64,000 nt of DNA. Source: Thiobaca trueperi (lineage in GTDB: Bacteria; Pseudomonadota; Gammaproteobacteria; Chromatiales; Chromatiaceae). The notes under the pieces were generated by a model. It was not told the origin of the DNA, searched no databases, and worked only from the letters and a program-made list of their open reading frames with translations. Shown one piece after another: positions 21,019-29,179 of this stretch (position 1 is its first letter; each line of letters starts with the position of its first letter). Position numbers and translations under genes: made by a program. The stretch lies in assembly GCF_004342175.1 (NCBI RefSeq), contig NZ_SMAO01000003.1, positions 248,001-312,000 on the forward strand. The letters run 5' to 3'.

Positions 21019-21440
21019 CCCGACATCGCCCCCGCATTGAGCAGGCCGATCGCCAGTTGCACGCTGACCAGCATCAGGGCGGCGGCGATGTTTTCCGCTT
21101 CAATGGCGGCGCGGAAGCCGCGAAACAGCAGGATGAAGATGGCCAGGGTCAGCAACTGGATCAGCACCGCGACCAGCCCCCAGAGCACGATGTCGAGCCA
21201 GAGGCTGCTGGTGGCGAGGGTGGCCGCCAGCGGGATGGCGAGCGACAGCAGGGCACCGCCGAGCACCAGACCGGCGGCGCGGTTGCCTTCGGCGATCAGG
21301 GCGCGCTCGCGAAAGGGCGTGATGAGCGTATAGAGCAGCGCACCCAGAATCAGTAACACCAGTGTGGTGAAGAAATGCAGCAGAAGGAACGGCAGACCGC
21401 TGGCGAGGGTCTGCCACAAGGCTGAAAGGATGTCGGTCAT
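21015..21440 (-). CDS. DUF350 membrane protein (YjfL-like)
   Basis: 141 residues with four hydrophobic helices and the DUF350 pattern: FFTTLVLLILGALLYTLITP, then a short cytoplasmic loop with ERALIAEGNRAAGLVLGGAL (the conserved N-x-A-G-x-x-L-G-G), and a paired second half. The function of the family is unknown; in the yjf clusters it occurs with PspA-like and DUF2491 proteins, suggesting a membrane-stress role. The stop codon lies in a family A repeat. It is separated from both neighbours by repeats, but all three genes share strand. Confidence 0.85.
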   Translation of the reverse strand: MTDILSALWQTLASGLPFLLLHFFTTLVLLILGALLYTLITPFRERALIAEGNRAAGLVLGGALLSLAIPLAATLATSSLWLDIVLWGLVAVLIQLLTLAIFILLFRGFRAAIEAENIAAALMLVSVQLAIGLLNAGAMSG

Positions 21441-21473
21441 GAGAATTCGCTCCAGACGAAACGGAAAGACGGA

Positions 21474-21665
21474 TTAAACCGCGCCCAGCACGGCATGTGA
21501 TGTTTTTGGATCGGATCGGCCCCCGCAGACTCAGGGGGTGTCGGAGCCGGCGCGGTTTAAGATATTAAAAAATAACCTTTAAACCGCGTCTCCACGACTG
21601 TTGATGACACCCTCAAGGTTAAACACAAAATGAAAATCACGCCTGTCGCACTGGACGCGGTTTAG
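21474..21665 (-). repeat. Family A repeat pair; provides stop of DUF2491-like gene
   Basis: Two full copies, 21474-21560 and 21579-21665 (87 bp each), are separated by an 18-bp AT-only-like spacer (GATATTAAAAAATAACCT). The left copy has the TGATGTTTTTGGATCGGATC core; the right copy has a different interior with CACAAAATGAAAATCACGCC. The same two interiors recur at 50368-50562. The TAA stop of the upstream minus-strand gene is 21662-21664. Confidence 0.92.
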
Positions 21666-23185
21666 CTGAGTTGCAGACTGGCGATGGGGAGATCGATGCC
21701 GGTGTGGATCGTCACCCAGGCGGCGTCCTCCTGATCGACGGCGGACACCAGCAGATAGTCGGTCGGCGGCGCAGGTGGGACGGCGCCGGTGGATCGCGCA
21801 TAGAGCATGGCCTGCTGACGGCGGCGCGGCGCGCTGCCCTCGCCGGTTTCCAGGGTCTCATGGATGGCGCGCGGGGCGACGCGCCGCTCACCAGCGGACC
21901 AGAGACGCTGATAGAGCCGACCGTCTTTGGTCTCGAATTCAGGCCAGCCGATGAGTCCTTCGGCCTCGTCCAGCCAGACGCCCCATTCAGCCGCATCGGC
22001 TGGCGTCACCTCGTCCAGCAGCGAGAAATAGCGGCACTCGTCGGGGTTGCCGCGCGCATCCAGATGCACCTGAAAGAAGCTGTTGCCGCCGGAGACATAG
22101 AGCCGGTACCAGGTCAGCCCCTCGCACACCGCTTCTCCCACAGTCTCCACTGACAGCAGACCGCTGGCGGTCGCCGCCTCGGGCGCCTGAATCGCGCTAT
22201 AAGGCGCGGCCAGAATGAAGAGCGAGGGATCGACCGGCAGGGTCATGCCGACGCGAAACCAGTTGGGGCGATAGGGCTGACGCGCCGCCCGCGCGGGCGC
22301 GCCGGAGCGTCGCTTGGCGACATCGCCAAAAAATTTGCGCCAGATGAGGATGGTCACGAGTGCACCGAGGAGGAGTAAAAAGAGCGCAGCCAGGAGTGCC
22401 CCGTAGGGGAAGGATTCGGTCTGTGCGGGAGGTTCGACAGCCGGCTCGACAATGGGCGGCGGATAATCGGGATCGCGCGGCCCGCTCATCCCGGCAAGAC
22501 GGCTATCGAGCGCCGCAAGCTGACGTGCAATCTGCGGATCGTCGCGCGCCTGCTTCTCGGCCTCGGCGCGCCATGCCCGGTATCCCGGATCCTCGGCATG
22601 ATGATAGAAAAACTCGGCATGGCCTGGACGCGATACCGATTCCAGCAGACCCCAGAGCAGGGCGGCGCTCCAGGGGCTGAACGAGGCGGCAGCCTGACGC
22701 GCGACAGGTGCGGCGGCCTGACCGCCGGTCCAGGAGCGCGAGCCGGTCCAGGCCGAGGGCTGGCGTGGATAGCTGATGCCTGCGGTCGATGGACGCCGGG
22801 GGGCGCTGACCGTCGCGGGAGTTGATGTCTGAGGGCGCGACAGGGTTTCCGGCGGCGGTTGCGTGCTTGCGCGGAAGGCGTCCAGCGCCTGCTTGGACGC
22901 GCGGCGGGCCAGTGCCCGATCACTTTCCCCGCCCCGGATCGCGTATGAGGTGGACGCCGAGTCGCTGCGCGGACGGCTGTAGCCGCCGCTGGTTGAGGGT
23001 GTGCGCGAACGTGGCGCAGAGATGGCACGGGTCGAGGGGGTGCGACCACTCGACGGACGTGAATAACCGCCGCTGGACGAGCTGCTTTTGCTCTTGGCCC
23101 AGCTATCGCTGGGTGTTGCCCAGCCGACGGTAAAGGCAACGAGCAGCGCAAGGCTGAAAGCGAGGCTGACTGGTCGTCCTGTCAT
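21662..23185 (-). CDS. DUF2491-like protein with signal peptide, Ser/Arg-rich region and membrane helix (YjfK-like)
   Basis: 507 residues. A signal peptide (LAFSLALLVAFTVGW) is followed by about 130 residues of Ser/Arg/Pro-rich low complexity, a spacer, one transmembrane helix near 245-270 (ALLAALFLLLLGALVTILIW), and a cytosol-facing or soluble C-terminal domain of about 210 residues. That domain (RVGMTLPVDPSLFIL, WYRLYVSGGNSFFQVHLDAR, GWPEFETKDGRLYQRLW) resembles DUF2491, the YjfK family. In the E. coli cluster YjfK lacks the long N-terminal part, so this is an extended version. Orientation of the soluble domain is uncertain because both a signal peptide and an internal helix are predicted. 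Confidence 0.7.
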   Translation of the reverse strand: MTGRPVSLAFSLALLVAFTVGWATPSDSWAKSKSSSSSGGYSRPSSGRTPSTRAISAPRSRTPSTSGGYSRPRSDSASTSYAIRGGESDRALARRASKQALDAFRASTQPPPETLSRPQTSTPATVSAPRRPSTAGISYPRQPSAWTGSRSWTGGQAAAPVARQAAASFSPWSAALLWGLLESVSRPGHAEFFYHHAEDPGYRAWRAEAEKQARDDPQIARQLAALDSRLAGMSGPRDPDYPPPIVEPAVEPPAQTESFPYGALLAALFLLLLGALVTILIWRKFFGDVAKRRSGAPARAARQPYRPNWFRVGMTLPVDPSLFILAAPYSAIQAPEAATASGLLSVETVGEAVCEGLTWYRLYVSGGNSFFQVHLDARGNPDECRYFSLLDEVTPADAAEWGVWLDEAEGLIGWPEFETKDGRLYQRLWSAGERRVAPRAIHETLETGEGSAPRRRQQAMLYARSTGAVPPAPPTDYLLVSAVDQEDAAWVTIHTGIDLPIASLQLS

Positions 23186-23307
23186 CTGGAGACACCACTT
23201 CTAGGCAACGGATTGGCCGGGACAGCGTCACGCGCCTCAGTCCAGGCATGGCGATTGATCGCCGATCTTACTCAAAAAACGGAGATGGCGGTTTAAAAAC
23301 AGTGCGA

Positions 23308-23976
23308 TCAACCGCCGCGCGGATCGAGCCGCCACACCTGCTCGGTGAGCGCGGTCAGCCCGCGCTGGCGAAAGCGCGGCGAGTCATCAAGCACGTCGAG
23401 CGTTGCCAGCTCGCGGATGGCATAACGATCACCAAACAGACGCTCGATCTCGTCGCGATGGACCGCAAAGGGCGGGCCGGTCATCTGGTTCTGATCGTAA
23501 TCCAGCGTGATCAGCAGTCCGCTGGCAGCGTCCGGCATCAGGGTCTTGAGGTGCTGCGCGTAACGGGGTCGCAGATCGGGCGGCAGCGCAATCAGCGAGG
23601 CGCGATCATAGACCGCACCGACCTCCAGCAGATGATCCGGGGTGAGCGCGAAAAAATCCCCGCACAGCAGCGTGAGTTCGTCGAGCCGATAACGACGAAA
23701 CGGCGGCTCGTCGGTTATCTCGGTAGTCAGCCCCTGTTCGGCGAAGAATTCGTCCACCGCCAGCGGGCTGATCTCGACACCGAGTACGCGATGCCCCCGG
23801 CTCGCCAGCCAGAGCAGATCCAGCGTCTTGCCGCACAGCGGGACAAAGACCAGCCGCTCCGCCGGCAAATCGAGCCGGGGCCACCAGTCGCGCAGATGCA
23901 GATTGATCTCCGGCAGGTGCCAGCCGGTTTCGCCACGCTGCCAGCGTTCGAGCCAATAGTCAGGTGTCATTGCCAC
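23308..23976 (-). CDS. tpm: Thiopurine S-methyltransferase family protein
   Basis: 222 residues. Family motifs: DYWLERWQRGETGWHLPEIN, VFVPLCGKTLDLLWLASRGH (SAM-binding motif I), VLGVEISPLAVDEFF and ITLDYDQNQMTGPPFAV. Bacterial TPMT enzymes methylate tellurite, selenite or organic selenium/thiol compounds using S-adenosylmethionine; the natural substrate here is unknown. Start ATG 23976 (or 23970). A hairpin-forming GGCGGTT / AACCGCC pair (23289-23318) overlaps the stop and may act in termination. Confidence 0.92.
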   Translation of the reverse strand: MAMTPDYWLERWQRGETGWHLPEINLHLRDWWPRLDLPAERLVFVPLCGKTLDLLWLASRGHRVLGVEISPLAVDEFFAEQGLTTEITDEPPFRRYRLDELTLLCGDFFALTPDHLLEVGAVYDRASLIALPPDLRPRYAQHLKTLMPDAASGLLITLDYDQNQMTGPPFAVHRDEIERLFGDRYAIRELATLDVLDDSPRFRQRGLTALTEQVWRLDPRGG

Positions 23977-24032
23977 TCGTTCTCCAGAAAAGCCGTCTCA
24001 GTATCCAGTTAAATCGTCCCGACAGATGCCGC

Positions 24033-24881
24033 TCAGGCCGCCAGCCGTCCCATCTCATAGTCATCGATCGCCTGCTTGATCTCGGCGCGGGTATTCATCA
24101 CGAAGGGGCCATAGTGCGCCACCGGCTCGCCCAGCGGGCGGGCGGCGAGCACCAGCGCCCGCGCACCCTCTGCGCCGGCCTGGAGCGGGATCACTTCGCC
24201 CGGACTCAGCACCGCCATCTGACGTGGTGCGATCATCCGGTTGGCCACCCGCAGCCCGCCCGCGATCAGATAGACCAGTGCGCGATGACCCGCTGGCACC
24301 GGCACCTCCAGCCCGGCGTGCGCTGGCAGCCGCACATCCAGATAGAGCGGATCGGTGGCGATCCCCTGCGCCGCACCCTGGATGCTGTTCGCGCCGTCCG
24401 CGAAGCTGCCGGCGATCACTTTTACCTCGACGCCGTCCGGGCGGGTCACGACGGGGATGATCTCGGCTGGGAGATGCCGGTAGGCCGGATCTTTCAGCTT
24501 GTCCTTCGCCGGCAGATTGATCCAGAGCTGAAGCCCGTGCATCCGCCCGGATTCCTGCTGCGGCATTTCGGAGTGAATCACGCCGCGCCCGGCGGTCATC
24601 CACTGCACACCGCCCGACGACAGCAGCCCTTGATGACCGAGATGATCCTCATGGAGCATCCGGCCTTCCAGCATGTAGGTCACGGTCTCGAAGCCACGGT
24701 GCGGATGAGGCGGGAAGCCGGCGATGTAATCGCTCGCCGCGTCCGAGCCGAACTCGTCGAGCAGCAGAAAGGGATCCAGGCCGCGCATCCCGTTCGGGCC
24801 AACGATGCGATAGAGCTTCACGCCGCCCCCATCGGACGCAGGCGAGGCGGTCAGAATCTGTTCGATGGTCATGGGTTGCAT
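24033..24881 (-). CDS. Pirin family protein
   Basis: 282 residues, bicupin. The N-terminal cupin has the pirin metal set: GFPPHPHRGFETVTYMLEG (His, His), HEDHLGHQG and GRGVIHSEMP with the Glu ligand. Bacterial pirins of this type can be quercetin dioxygenases or redox-sensing partners. The gene lies 9 bp downstream of azoR on the same strand, so the two are one operon, divergently arranged from a LysR regulator. This is a common context for electrophile or quinone stress genes. Confidence 0.92.
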   Translation of the reverse strand: MQPMTIEQILTASPASDGGGVKLYRIVGPNGMRGLDPFLLLDEFGSDAASDYIAGFPPHPHRGFETVTYMLEGRMLHEDHLGHQGLLSSGGVQWMTAGRGVIHSEMPQQESGRMHGLQLWINLPAKDKLKDPAYRHLPAEIIPVVTRPDGVEVKVIAGSFADGANSIQGAAQGIATDPLYLDVRLPAHAGLEVPVPAGHRALVYLIAGGLRVANRMIAPRQMAVLSPGEVIPLQAGAEGARALVLAARPLGEPVAHYGPFVMNTRAEIKQAIDDYEMGRLAA

Positions 24882-24890
24882 GGTCTGCTC

Positions 24891-25493
24891 CTAAGCGGCG
24901 AGACGTTGAATGTGTTGGGTGGCCGCCGCCAGCGACTCGCGGCGTGCGGCATCGCCCAGATTGAGCCCTTCGGCATAGACGAATTCAATTTCAGTGATAC
25001 CGAGAAAGCCAAGCATGGTCGTGAGATAGGGGCTCTGGGTGTCGGTAGGCTGGCCATGATGGCGACCGCCCCGGCTGGCGAAGATGACCGCCCGCTTGCC
25101 CGCCAGCAGCCCCTGCGGCCCCTGTTCGGTATAGCGGAAGGTGACGCCCGCCCGCGCCACATGATCGAACCACGCCTTGAGCGGGCTGGGGATGCCGAAG
25201 TTGTACATGGGTACGCCCAGAACCAGGATGTCCGCCGCCTGAAGCTCGGCGATGAGTCGATCGGCCTCGTCGGCGATCCGCTTCTGCTCGGGCGTGCGTT
25301 GCGCGGTGGGCGTGCCGATGGCGGTGAGCCGCGCGGCGTCCAGATGCGGAATCGGGTCACGGCCCAGATCGCGGTGATTGACCACCAGATGCGGATTGCG
25401 TTCACTCAGACGGGCGATGAAATCGGCGGCCAGGGTCGCGGAGACGCCGTTACCGGAGAAAAGACTGCTGTCGATGTGCAGGATACGGGTCAT
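24891..25493 (-). CDS. azoR: FMN-dependent NADH-azoreductase
   Basis: 200 residues with the flavodoxin-like AzoR pattern: ILHIDSSLFSGNGVSATLAA at the FMN phosphate site, ADILVLGVPMYNFGIPSPLK, FDHVARAGVTFRYTEQGPQG and FASRGGRHHG. It reduces quinones and azo compounds with NADH by two-electron transfer. First gene of the azoR-pirin operon. Regulation by the divergent LysR protein is likely. Confidence 0.95.
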   Translation of the reverse strand: MTRILHIDSSLFSGNGVSATLAADFIARLSERNPHLVVNHRDLGRDPIPHLDAARLTAIGTPTAQRTPEQKRIADEADRLIAELQAADILVLGVPMYNFGIPSPLKAWFDHVARAGVTFRYTEQGPQGLLAGKRAVIFASRGGRHHGQPTDTQSPYLTTMLGFLGITEIEFVYAEGLNLGDAARRESLAAATQHIQRLAA

Positions 25494-25549
25494 GGTGGGT
25501 TCCTCAAGCGATGATCAGGATTGAGCTTGAGACAGAGCATAGTCTTGGT

Positions 25550-25570
25550 TTAGCGATGAATTGATGCTAA
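25550..25570. promoter_or_regulatory. LysR-type operator in the azoR/lysR divergent region
   Basis: A perfect interrupted inverted repeat, TTAGC-N11-GCTAA, lies in the 112-bp gap between azoR and the regulator, 56 bp from azoR and 35 bp from the regulator start. The form matches the T-N11-A sites of LysR regulators. A second dyad, ATCTCATCGATAAAT, follows near 25580. Confidence 0.65.
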
Positions 25571-25605
25571 TTTCAGTCTTATCTCATCGATAAATCGAAT
25601 CAGTC

Positions 25606-26511
25606 ATGTCCAGCGACCTTCCCCGCACGACACTCGAACAGTGGGCGACCTTGCAGGCCGTGGTCGATCATGGCGGCTTCGAGCGGGCCGCCGAGGCGCT
25701 CAGTCGTAGTCAGTCGGCGGTCAGCTACAGTCTCAAGCGCTTGCAGGAGCAGTTGCCGGTGGCGGTGCTGGTGCCGCAGGGTCGGCGGACGCAGCTCACC
25801 GATCCCGGAGCGGTGCTGTTGCAGCGGGCGCGGCTGATGCTCGACGAGGCCAGACGGCTGGAGCAGTTGGCGGCAACCCTGGCGCAGGGTTGGGAGACCG
25901 AGGTGCGGCTGGCGGTCGAGATCGTGATGCCGCCCGATCCGCTGCTCGGCGCACTCGCCCGCTTCAGCGCCCAGGCGCCGCAGACGCGGGTGCAGATGAT
26001 GGAGACGGTCTTATCGGGAACCGGCGAAGCCCTGTTGCAGCAGCAGGCCGATCTGGCGATTACGGGGCTGGTGCCGCCGGGCTTTCTCGGCGATCCGCTG
26101 GTGCGGGTGGATTTCATCGCGGTCGCCCGGTCGGACCATCCGCTGCACCGGCTGGGACGGACCCTGACCCTGGAGGATCTGCGCGCGCACCGGCAGGTCG
26201 TCATCCGCGACACCGGGCGCTTTCGTCAGCTCGACAGCGGCTGGCTCGACGCCGACGAACGCTGGACCGTCTCCCATCTGCTCACGGCGATTGCCATCAT
26301 CAAACGGGGTCTGGCCTTTGCCTGGATGCCGCGCCCTCATATCCAGGCGGAACTGGAGAGTGGCGAACTGCGACCGCTGCCGCTGGAACAGGGCGCGATC
26401 CGCCCGGAGACACTCTATCTGGTCTATGCCGATCCGGTTGGCGCCGGTCCCGCAACCCGCGCGCTGGGGCGGCTGCTGGCAGCAGAGAGTCAGTCATGGC
26501 TGGCTGTCTGA
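25606..26511 (+). CDS. LysR family transcriptional regulator
   Basis: 301 residues. The N-terminal winged helix reads LEQWATLQAVVDHGGFERAAEALSRSQSAVSYSLKRLQEQL, followed by a linker helix and a periplasmic-binding-protein-like effector domain (EVRLAVEIVMPPDPLLGALARF, LLQQQADLAITGLVP). It is divergent from azoR-pirin and likely controls it in response to a small molecule such as a quinone; the ligand cannot be read from sequence. Confidence 0.92.
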   Translation: MSSDLPRTTLEQWATLQAVVDHGGFERAAEALSRSQSAVSYSLKRLQEQLPVAVLVPQGRRTQLTDPGAVLLQRARLMLDEARRLEQLAATLAQGWETEVRLAVEIVMPPDPLLGALARFSAQAPQTRVQMMETVLSGTGEALLQQQADLAITGLVPPGFLGDPLVRVDFIAVARSDHPLHRLGRTLTLEDLRAHRQVVIRDTGRFRQLDSGWLDADERWTVSHLLTAIAIIKRGLAFAWMPRPHIQAELESGELRPLPLEQGAIRPETLYLVYADPVGAGPATRALGRLLAAESQSWLAV

Positions 26512-26535
26512 TCGTGCTGACGGTCCTGAGGGCAT

Positions 26536-26563
26536 AAAAAAACCGACACCTTGGGGGTGTCGG
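26536..26563 (-). terminator. Intrinsic terminator of the YjfB-like gene
   Basis: Stem CCGACACC / GGTGTCGG with a five-base loop; on the minus strand it is followed by seven T residues. It lies 47 bp past the small gene's stop. On the plus strand it also follows the LysR gene but with only a weak T tract. Confidence 0.85.
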
Positions 26564-26610
26564 GTCAAAATGAGTCGGACCTGATCCGCCGCCCGGACAG
26601 ACCGCTGACC

Positions 26611-26817
26611 TTAGGCGGTGACATTGAGTTTTGTGCCCACATGGGCGGGCAGACCCTGGGTCGCGCTGGGCAGGCTTTGGATCAGTTGCATCGCGGATTG
26701 CTCCTGGATATCGATGGCCTTTTTCAGGACCGCCACGCCCACGGCCCCCTCCAGTTTGTTCTGACTCAGACTCGTTGCAAGCTGGGTCAGGCCGGCGGTT
26801 GAACTGGGAATTTCCAT
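26611..26817 (-). CDS. YjfB family putative motility protein
   Basis: 68 residues: MEIPSSTAGLTQLATSLSQN, then VAVLKKAIDIQEQSAMQLIQ. The pattern of two helices with VLKKAxDxQEQ matches the short YjfB-type proteins annotated as putative motility proteins; no mechanism is established. It has its own strong terminator and no same-strand neighbour. I looked upstream for a flagellar sigma-28 or a sigma-54 promoter and found only poor matches. Confidence 0.75.
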   Translation of the reverse strand: MEIPSSTAGLTQLATSLSQNKLEGAVGVAVLKKAIDIQEQSAMQLIQSLPSATQGLPAHVGTKLNVTA

Positions 26818-27013
26818 GGAATGACCTCACGGTGTTGGATGAAATGGGAACCCTGGCCCGTTCAGCCTGACGTGCCACTCCCGGTTTAACGGCAGTCGCC
26901 CCGACTTCTGGATGAATACCCTGCTCAGTGCGCGCGTTCACCCGCACTGCGGGATACGGTCGCCTGCCTGGAAAATCCTGTCCATTCAAGTGCTGTCACG
27001 ATGAGGATTCGCT

Positions 27014-27625
27014 ATGAGTCAGGTTCACCTCCGCCGCTTCACCGGCAGCGCCATCGCGCCCCATCTGCATGATGTGGCCGATCTGCGGATCCGGGTGTTT
27101 CGCGAGTGGCCCTATCTGTATCAGGGCGACATGGATTACGAGCAAAGGTATCTGGAGACCTACAGCCGCTCCCCTGAGAGTCTCTTCGTGCTGGCCTTCG
27201 ACGGCGAGCGGGTCGTGGGCGCCTCGACCGGGGTGCCGATGGCGGATGAGACCGATGAATTCAAACAGCCCTTCATCGCGCGCGGCGACGATCCGGGGCG
27301 GATCTTCTATTTCGGCGAATCGGTGCTGCTGCCGACGTATCGCGGTCAGGGCGTCGGCGTGCGCTTCTTCCAGGAGCGCGAGGGTTATGCCTGCGAACTG
27401 GGTCGCTTTACTCACACGGCATTTTGCGCGGTGGACCGTCCGTCCGATCATCCGCGCCGTCCGCCCGATCATGTCCCGCTGGATGATTTCTGGATGCGTC
27501 GCGGCTATGTCAAACAGCCGTCGCTGACCACGCTGCTGACCTGGCTGGATCTGGAGGAGTCCCGGCCAACCGCCAAGCCGATGACCTTCTGGCTCAAGCG
27601 TCTGGACGGTGTCGATGCGAATTAA
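27014..27625 (+). CDS. GNAT family N-acetyltransferase
   Basis: 203 residues. The acetyl-CoA-binding motif A is ESVLLPTYRGQGVGVRFFQE, in the R/Q-x-x-G-x-G/A form. The N-terminal block (LRRFTGSAIAPHLHDVADLR, VFREWPYLYQGDMDYEQRYL) is typical of a subgroup that occurs beside or fused to carbon-nitrogen hydrolases. Start ATG 27014 has GAGGATTCGCT upstream. The gene overlaps the hydrolase start by 11 bp, implying coupled translation. The acceptor substrate is unknown. Confidence 0.88.
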   Translation: MSQVHLRRFTGSAIAPHLHDVADLRIRVFREWPYLYQGDMDYEQRYLETYSRSPESLFVLAFDGERVVGASTGVPMADETDEFKQPFIARGDDPGRIFYFGESVLLPTYRGQGVGVRFFQEREGYACELGRFTHTAFCAVDRPSDHPRRPPDHVPLDDFWMRRGYVKQPSLTTLLTWLDLEESRPTAKPMTFWLKRLDGVDAN

Positions 27626-28502
27626 GATCGCTGCCTGTCAGTATCCCATCGATTCTCTGCCCGATCTGACCGCATGGCGGAACAAGGTGTCCGCGCTGGT
27701 CGCCGAGGCGGCCACTGCGGGGGCATCGCTGCTGGTCTTCCCCGAGTATGCCAGTCTGGAGCTGGCCTCGCTGCTGCCCGAAGCGGTGCGCAGCGATCTG
27801 CGGGCGACCCTGGCGGGGATGCAGCCATTCCTGCCCGAATATCTGGCGCTCCATCGCGAGCTGGCCGAGCGCCATCAGGTCTATCTGCTGGCCGGCTCCT
27901 TTCCGGTCGCAAACGATGGCGTCTACCGCAACCGCGTCTGGCTCTTTGGTTCCGACGGTCGCTGCGGCTGGCAGGACAAGCTGATCATGACCCGCTTCGA
28001 GCGTGAACAATGGGGCATCGCGGGGGGCGAGGGGCTGACCCTGTTCGAGACGGCAATCGGTCGTCTGGGGATTCTGATCTGCTATGACGCCGAATTTCCG
28101 CTGCTAGCCCGTGCGCTGGTCGCGGCGGGTGCGGATCTGCTGCTGGTGCCGAGCTGCACCGATGGCTGGCCGGGTTATCATCGGGTTCGCATCGCCTGTC
28201 AGGCGCGCGCCCTGGAAGGGCAATGTTATGTCGTGCAGTCGCCAACGGTGGGCGAGGCATCCTGGTCGCCAGCGGTGGATGTGAATCGCGGTCTGGCCGG
28301 CGTCTTCAGTCCGCCGGATCATGGCCTGCCGGATGACGGCGTGATCGCGCTGGGGCGTGCTGGCGAAACCGGCTGGGCGCTGACCGAGCTGGATTTGGAT
28401 CGGCTGCGCGCGGTGCAGACGGGTGGGCAGGTGCTCAATCGCCGCGATTGGGGCGAGCAGCGCCCGGTCGTGGTGCGGGAGATCGATCGGGTCGTGCTCT
28501 GA
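27615..28502 (+). CDS. Carbon-nitrogen hydrolase (nitrilase superfamily)
   Basis: 295 residues. The Glu-Lys-Cys triad is visible: Glu in LLVFPEYASLE, Lys in GWQDKLIMTRFE and Cys in GILICYDAEFP, with the downstream VPSCTDGWPGYHRVRIACQA. Such enzymes hydrolyse amides, nitriles or carbamoyl compounds. ATG 27615 (MRIKIAACQYPIDS) is the natural start; a GTG six bases earlier is also in frame. It overlaps the GNAT gene, and the pair is fused in some bacteria, suggesting sequential action on one metabolite. Substrate unknown. Confidence 0.92.
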   Translation: MRIKIAACQYPIDSLPDLTAWRNKVSALVAEAATAGASLLVFPEYASLELASLLPEAVRSDLRATLAGMQPFLPEYLALHRELAERHQVYLLAGSFPVANDGVYRNRVWLFGSDGRCGWQDKLIMTRFEREQWGIAGGEGLTLFETAIGRLGILICYDAEFPLLARALVAAGADLLLVPSCTDGWPGYHRVRIACQARALEGQCYVVQSPTVGEASWSPAVDVNRGLAGVFSPPDHGLPDDGVIALGRAGETGWALTELDLDRLRAVQTGGQVLNRRDWGEQRPVVVREIDRVVL

Positions 28503-28508
28503 TTGTTT

Positions 28509-28539
28509 CGGGACCGCCAGCACCCTGCCGGTGGTCCCG
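28509..28539. terminator. Hairpin between convergent genes
   Basis: CGGGACC at 28509-28515 pairs with GGTCCCG at 28533-28539, with further GC pairing inside. It lies between the nitrilase stop and the stop of the convergent cache-domain gene. No T tract on either strand, so its efficiency is uncertain. Confidence 0.45.
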
Positions 28540-28554
28540 GAGACGATGGGTCGA

Positions 28555-29115
28555 TCAGGGCACGGCTTTCTGCGGCTGGGCCGAGTCCTCCGCGATTTTG
28601 CTCAACTCGGCCGGAGTCAGCTTGTCGTCATAGATGCCAGCGCCGACCTGGATGTCGGACTTGAACGACACCGCCGCGCTGTGGGCATAGGAGATCTTGC
28701 GCGATGCCTTGGCCTCGCCCGGTTTCGGCCACCAGTATTCGACCCAGCCGCCATCTTTTTGGGCGCCGGCCTTGCACAGATCCTGGAAAAGGGCGTGGTC
28801 CTTGTCGTCGCGCATCTGCAGGATGGGTTTGCCGACCAGATCCGGGCGCAGTGGATGGGCGATCATCACATCTTCGCGGCAGCTATAGACGAAGACATAG
28901 CTGTCTTTCCAGACCCAGCGGGCGTCCTTGTTGTTATTGAAATCGGCGAAACCCGCCAGACCCTTGGCGTTCAGATACTGAACGGCCTCGCGCACCTTGC
29001 TCACCACTTCCTCGGGCGTGGCGTTGATGGCGGGGTCGGCGGCCCAGGTGCTGGCGGGGACGGCAGCGCCCAGACTCAGAACCAGTCCGGTCAGAGCAAC
29101 GGTCATGTTTTTCAT
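28555..29115 (-). CDS. Secreted cache-domain protein
   Basis: 186 residues. A clear signal peptide (MTVALTGLVLSLGAAVPASTWA) is followed by a single small sensor-type domain: VREAVQYLNAKGLAGFADFN, WKDSYVFVYSCREDVMIAHP, LRPDLVGKPILQMRDDKDHA and WVEYWWPKPGEAKASRKISY. This is the single-cache arrangement usually found in chemoreceptors and kinases, but here it stands alone as a periplasmic protein. It may bind a small ligand, perhaps a carboxylate, since an acetate transporter lies next to it (64 bp upstream on the same strand). Confidence 0.8.
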   Translation of the reverse strand: MKNMTVALTGLVLSLGAAVPASTWAADPAINATPEEVVSKVREAVQYLNAKGLAGFADFNNNKDARWVWKDSYVFVYSCREDVMIAHPLRPDLVGKPILQMRDDKDHALFQDLCKAGAQKDGGWVEYWWPKPGEAKASRKISYAHSAAVSFKSDIQVGAGIYDDKLTPAELSKIAEDSAQPQKAVP

Positions 29116-29179
29116 CGTCGAATCCTCTTGAAGCGAATGGTGCGGAAAGCGGGCGTCGAACCGGCGCGCGGTGGAGCCG

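Noticed and set aside
26818-26960. Sigma-54 or sigma-28 promoter for the YjfB-like gene
   Set aside because: A TGGCACG on the minus strand lacks the properly spaced TTGC, and a TAAA box lacks a matching GCCGATAA.
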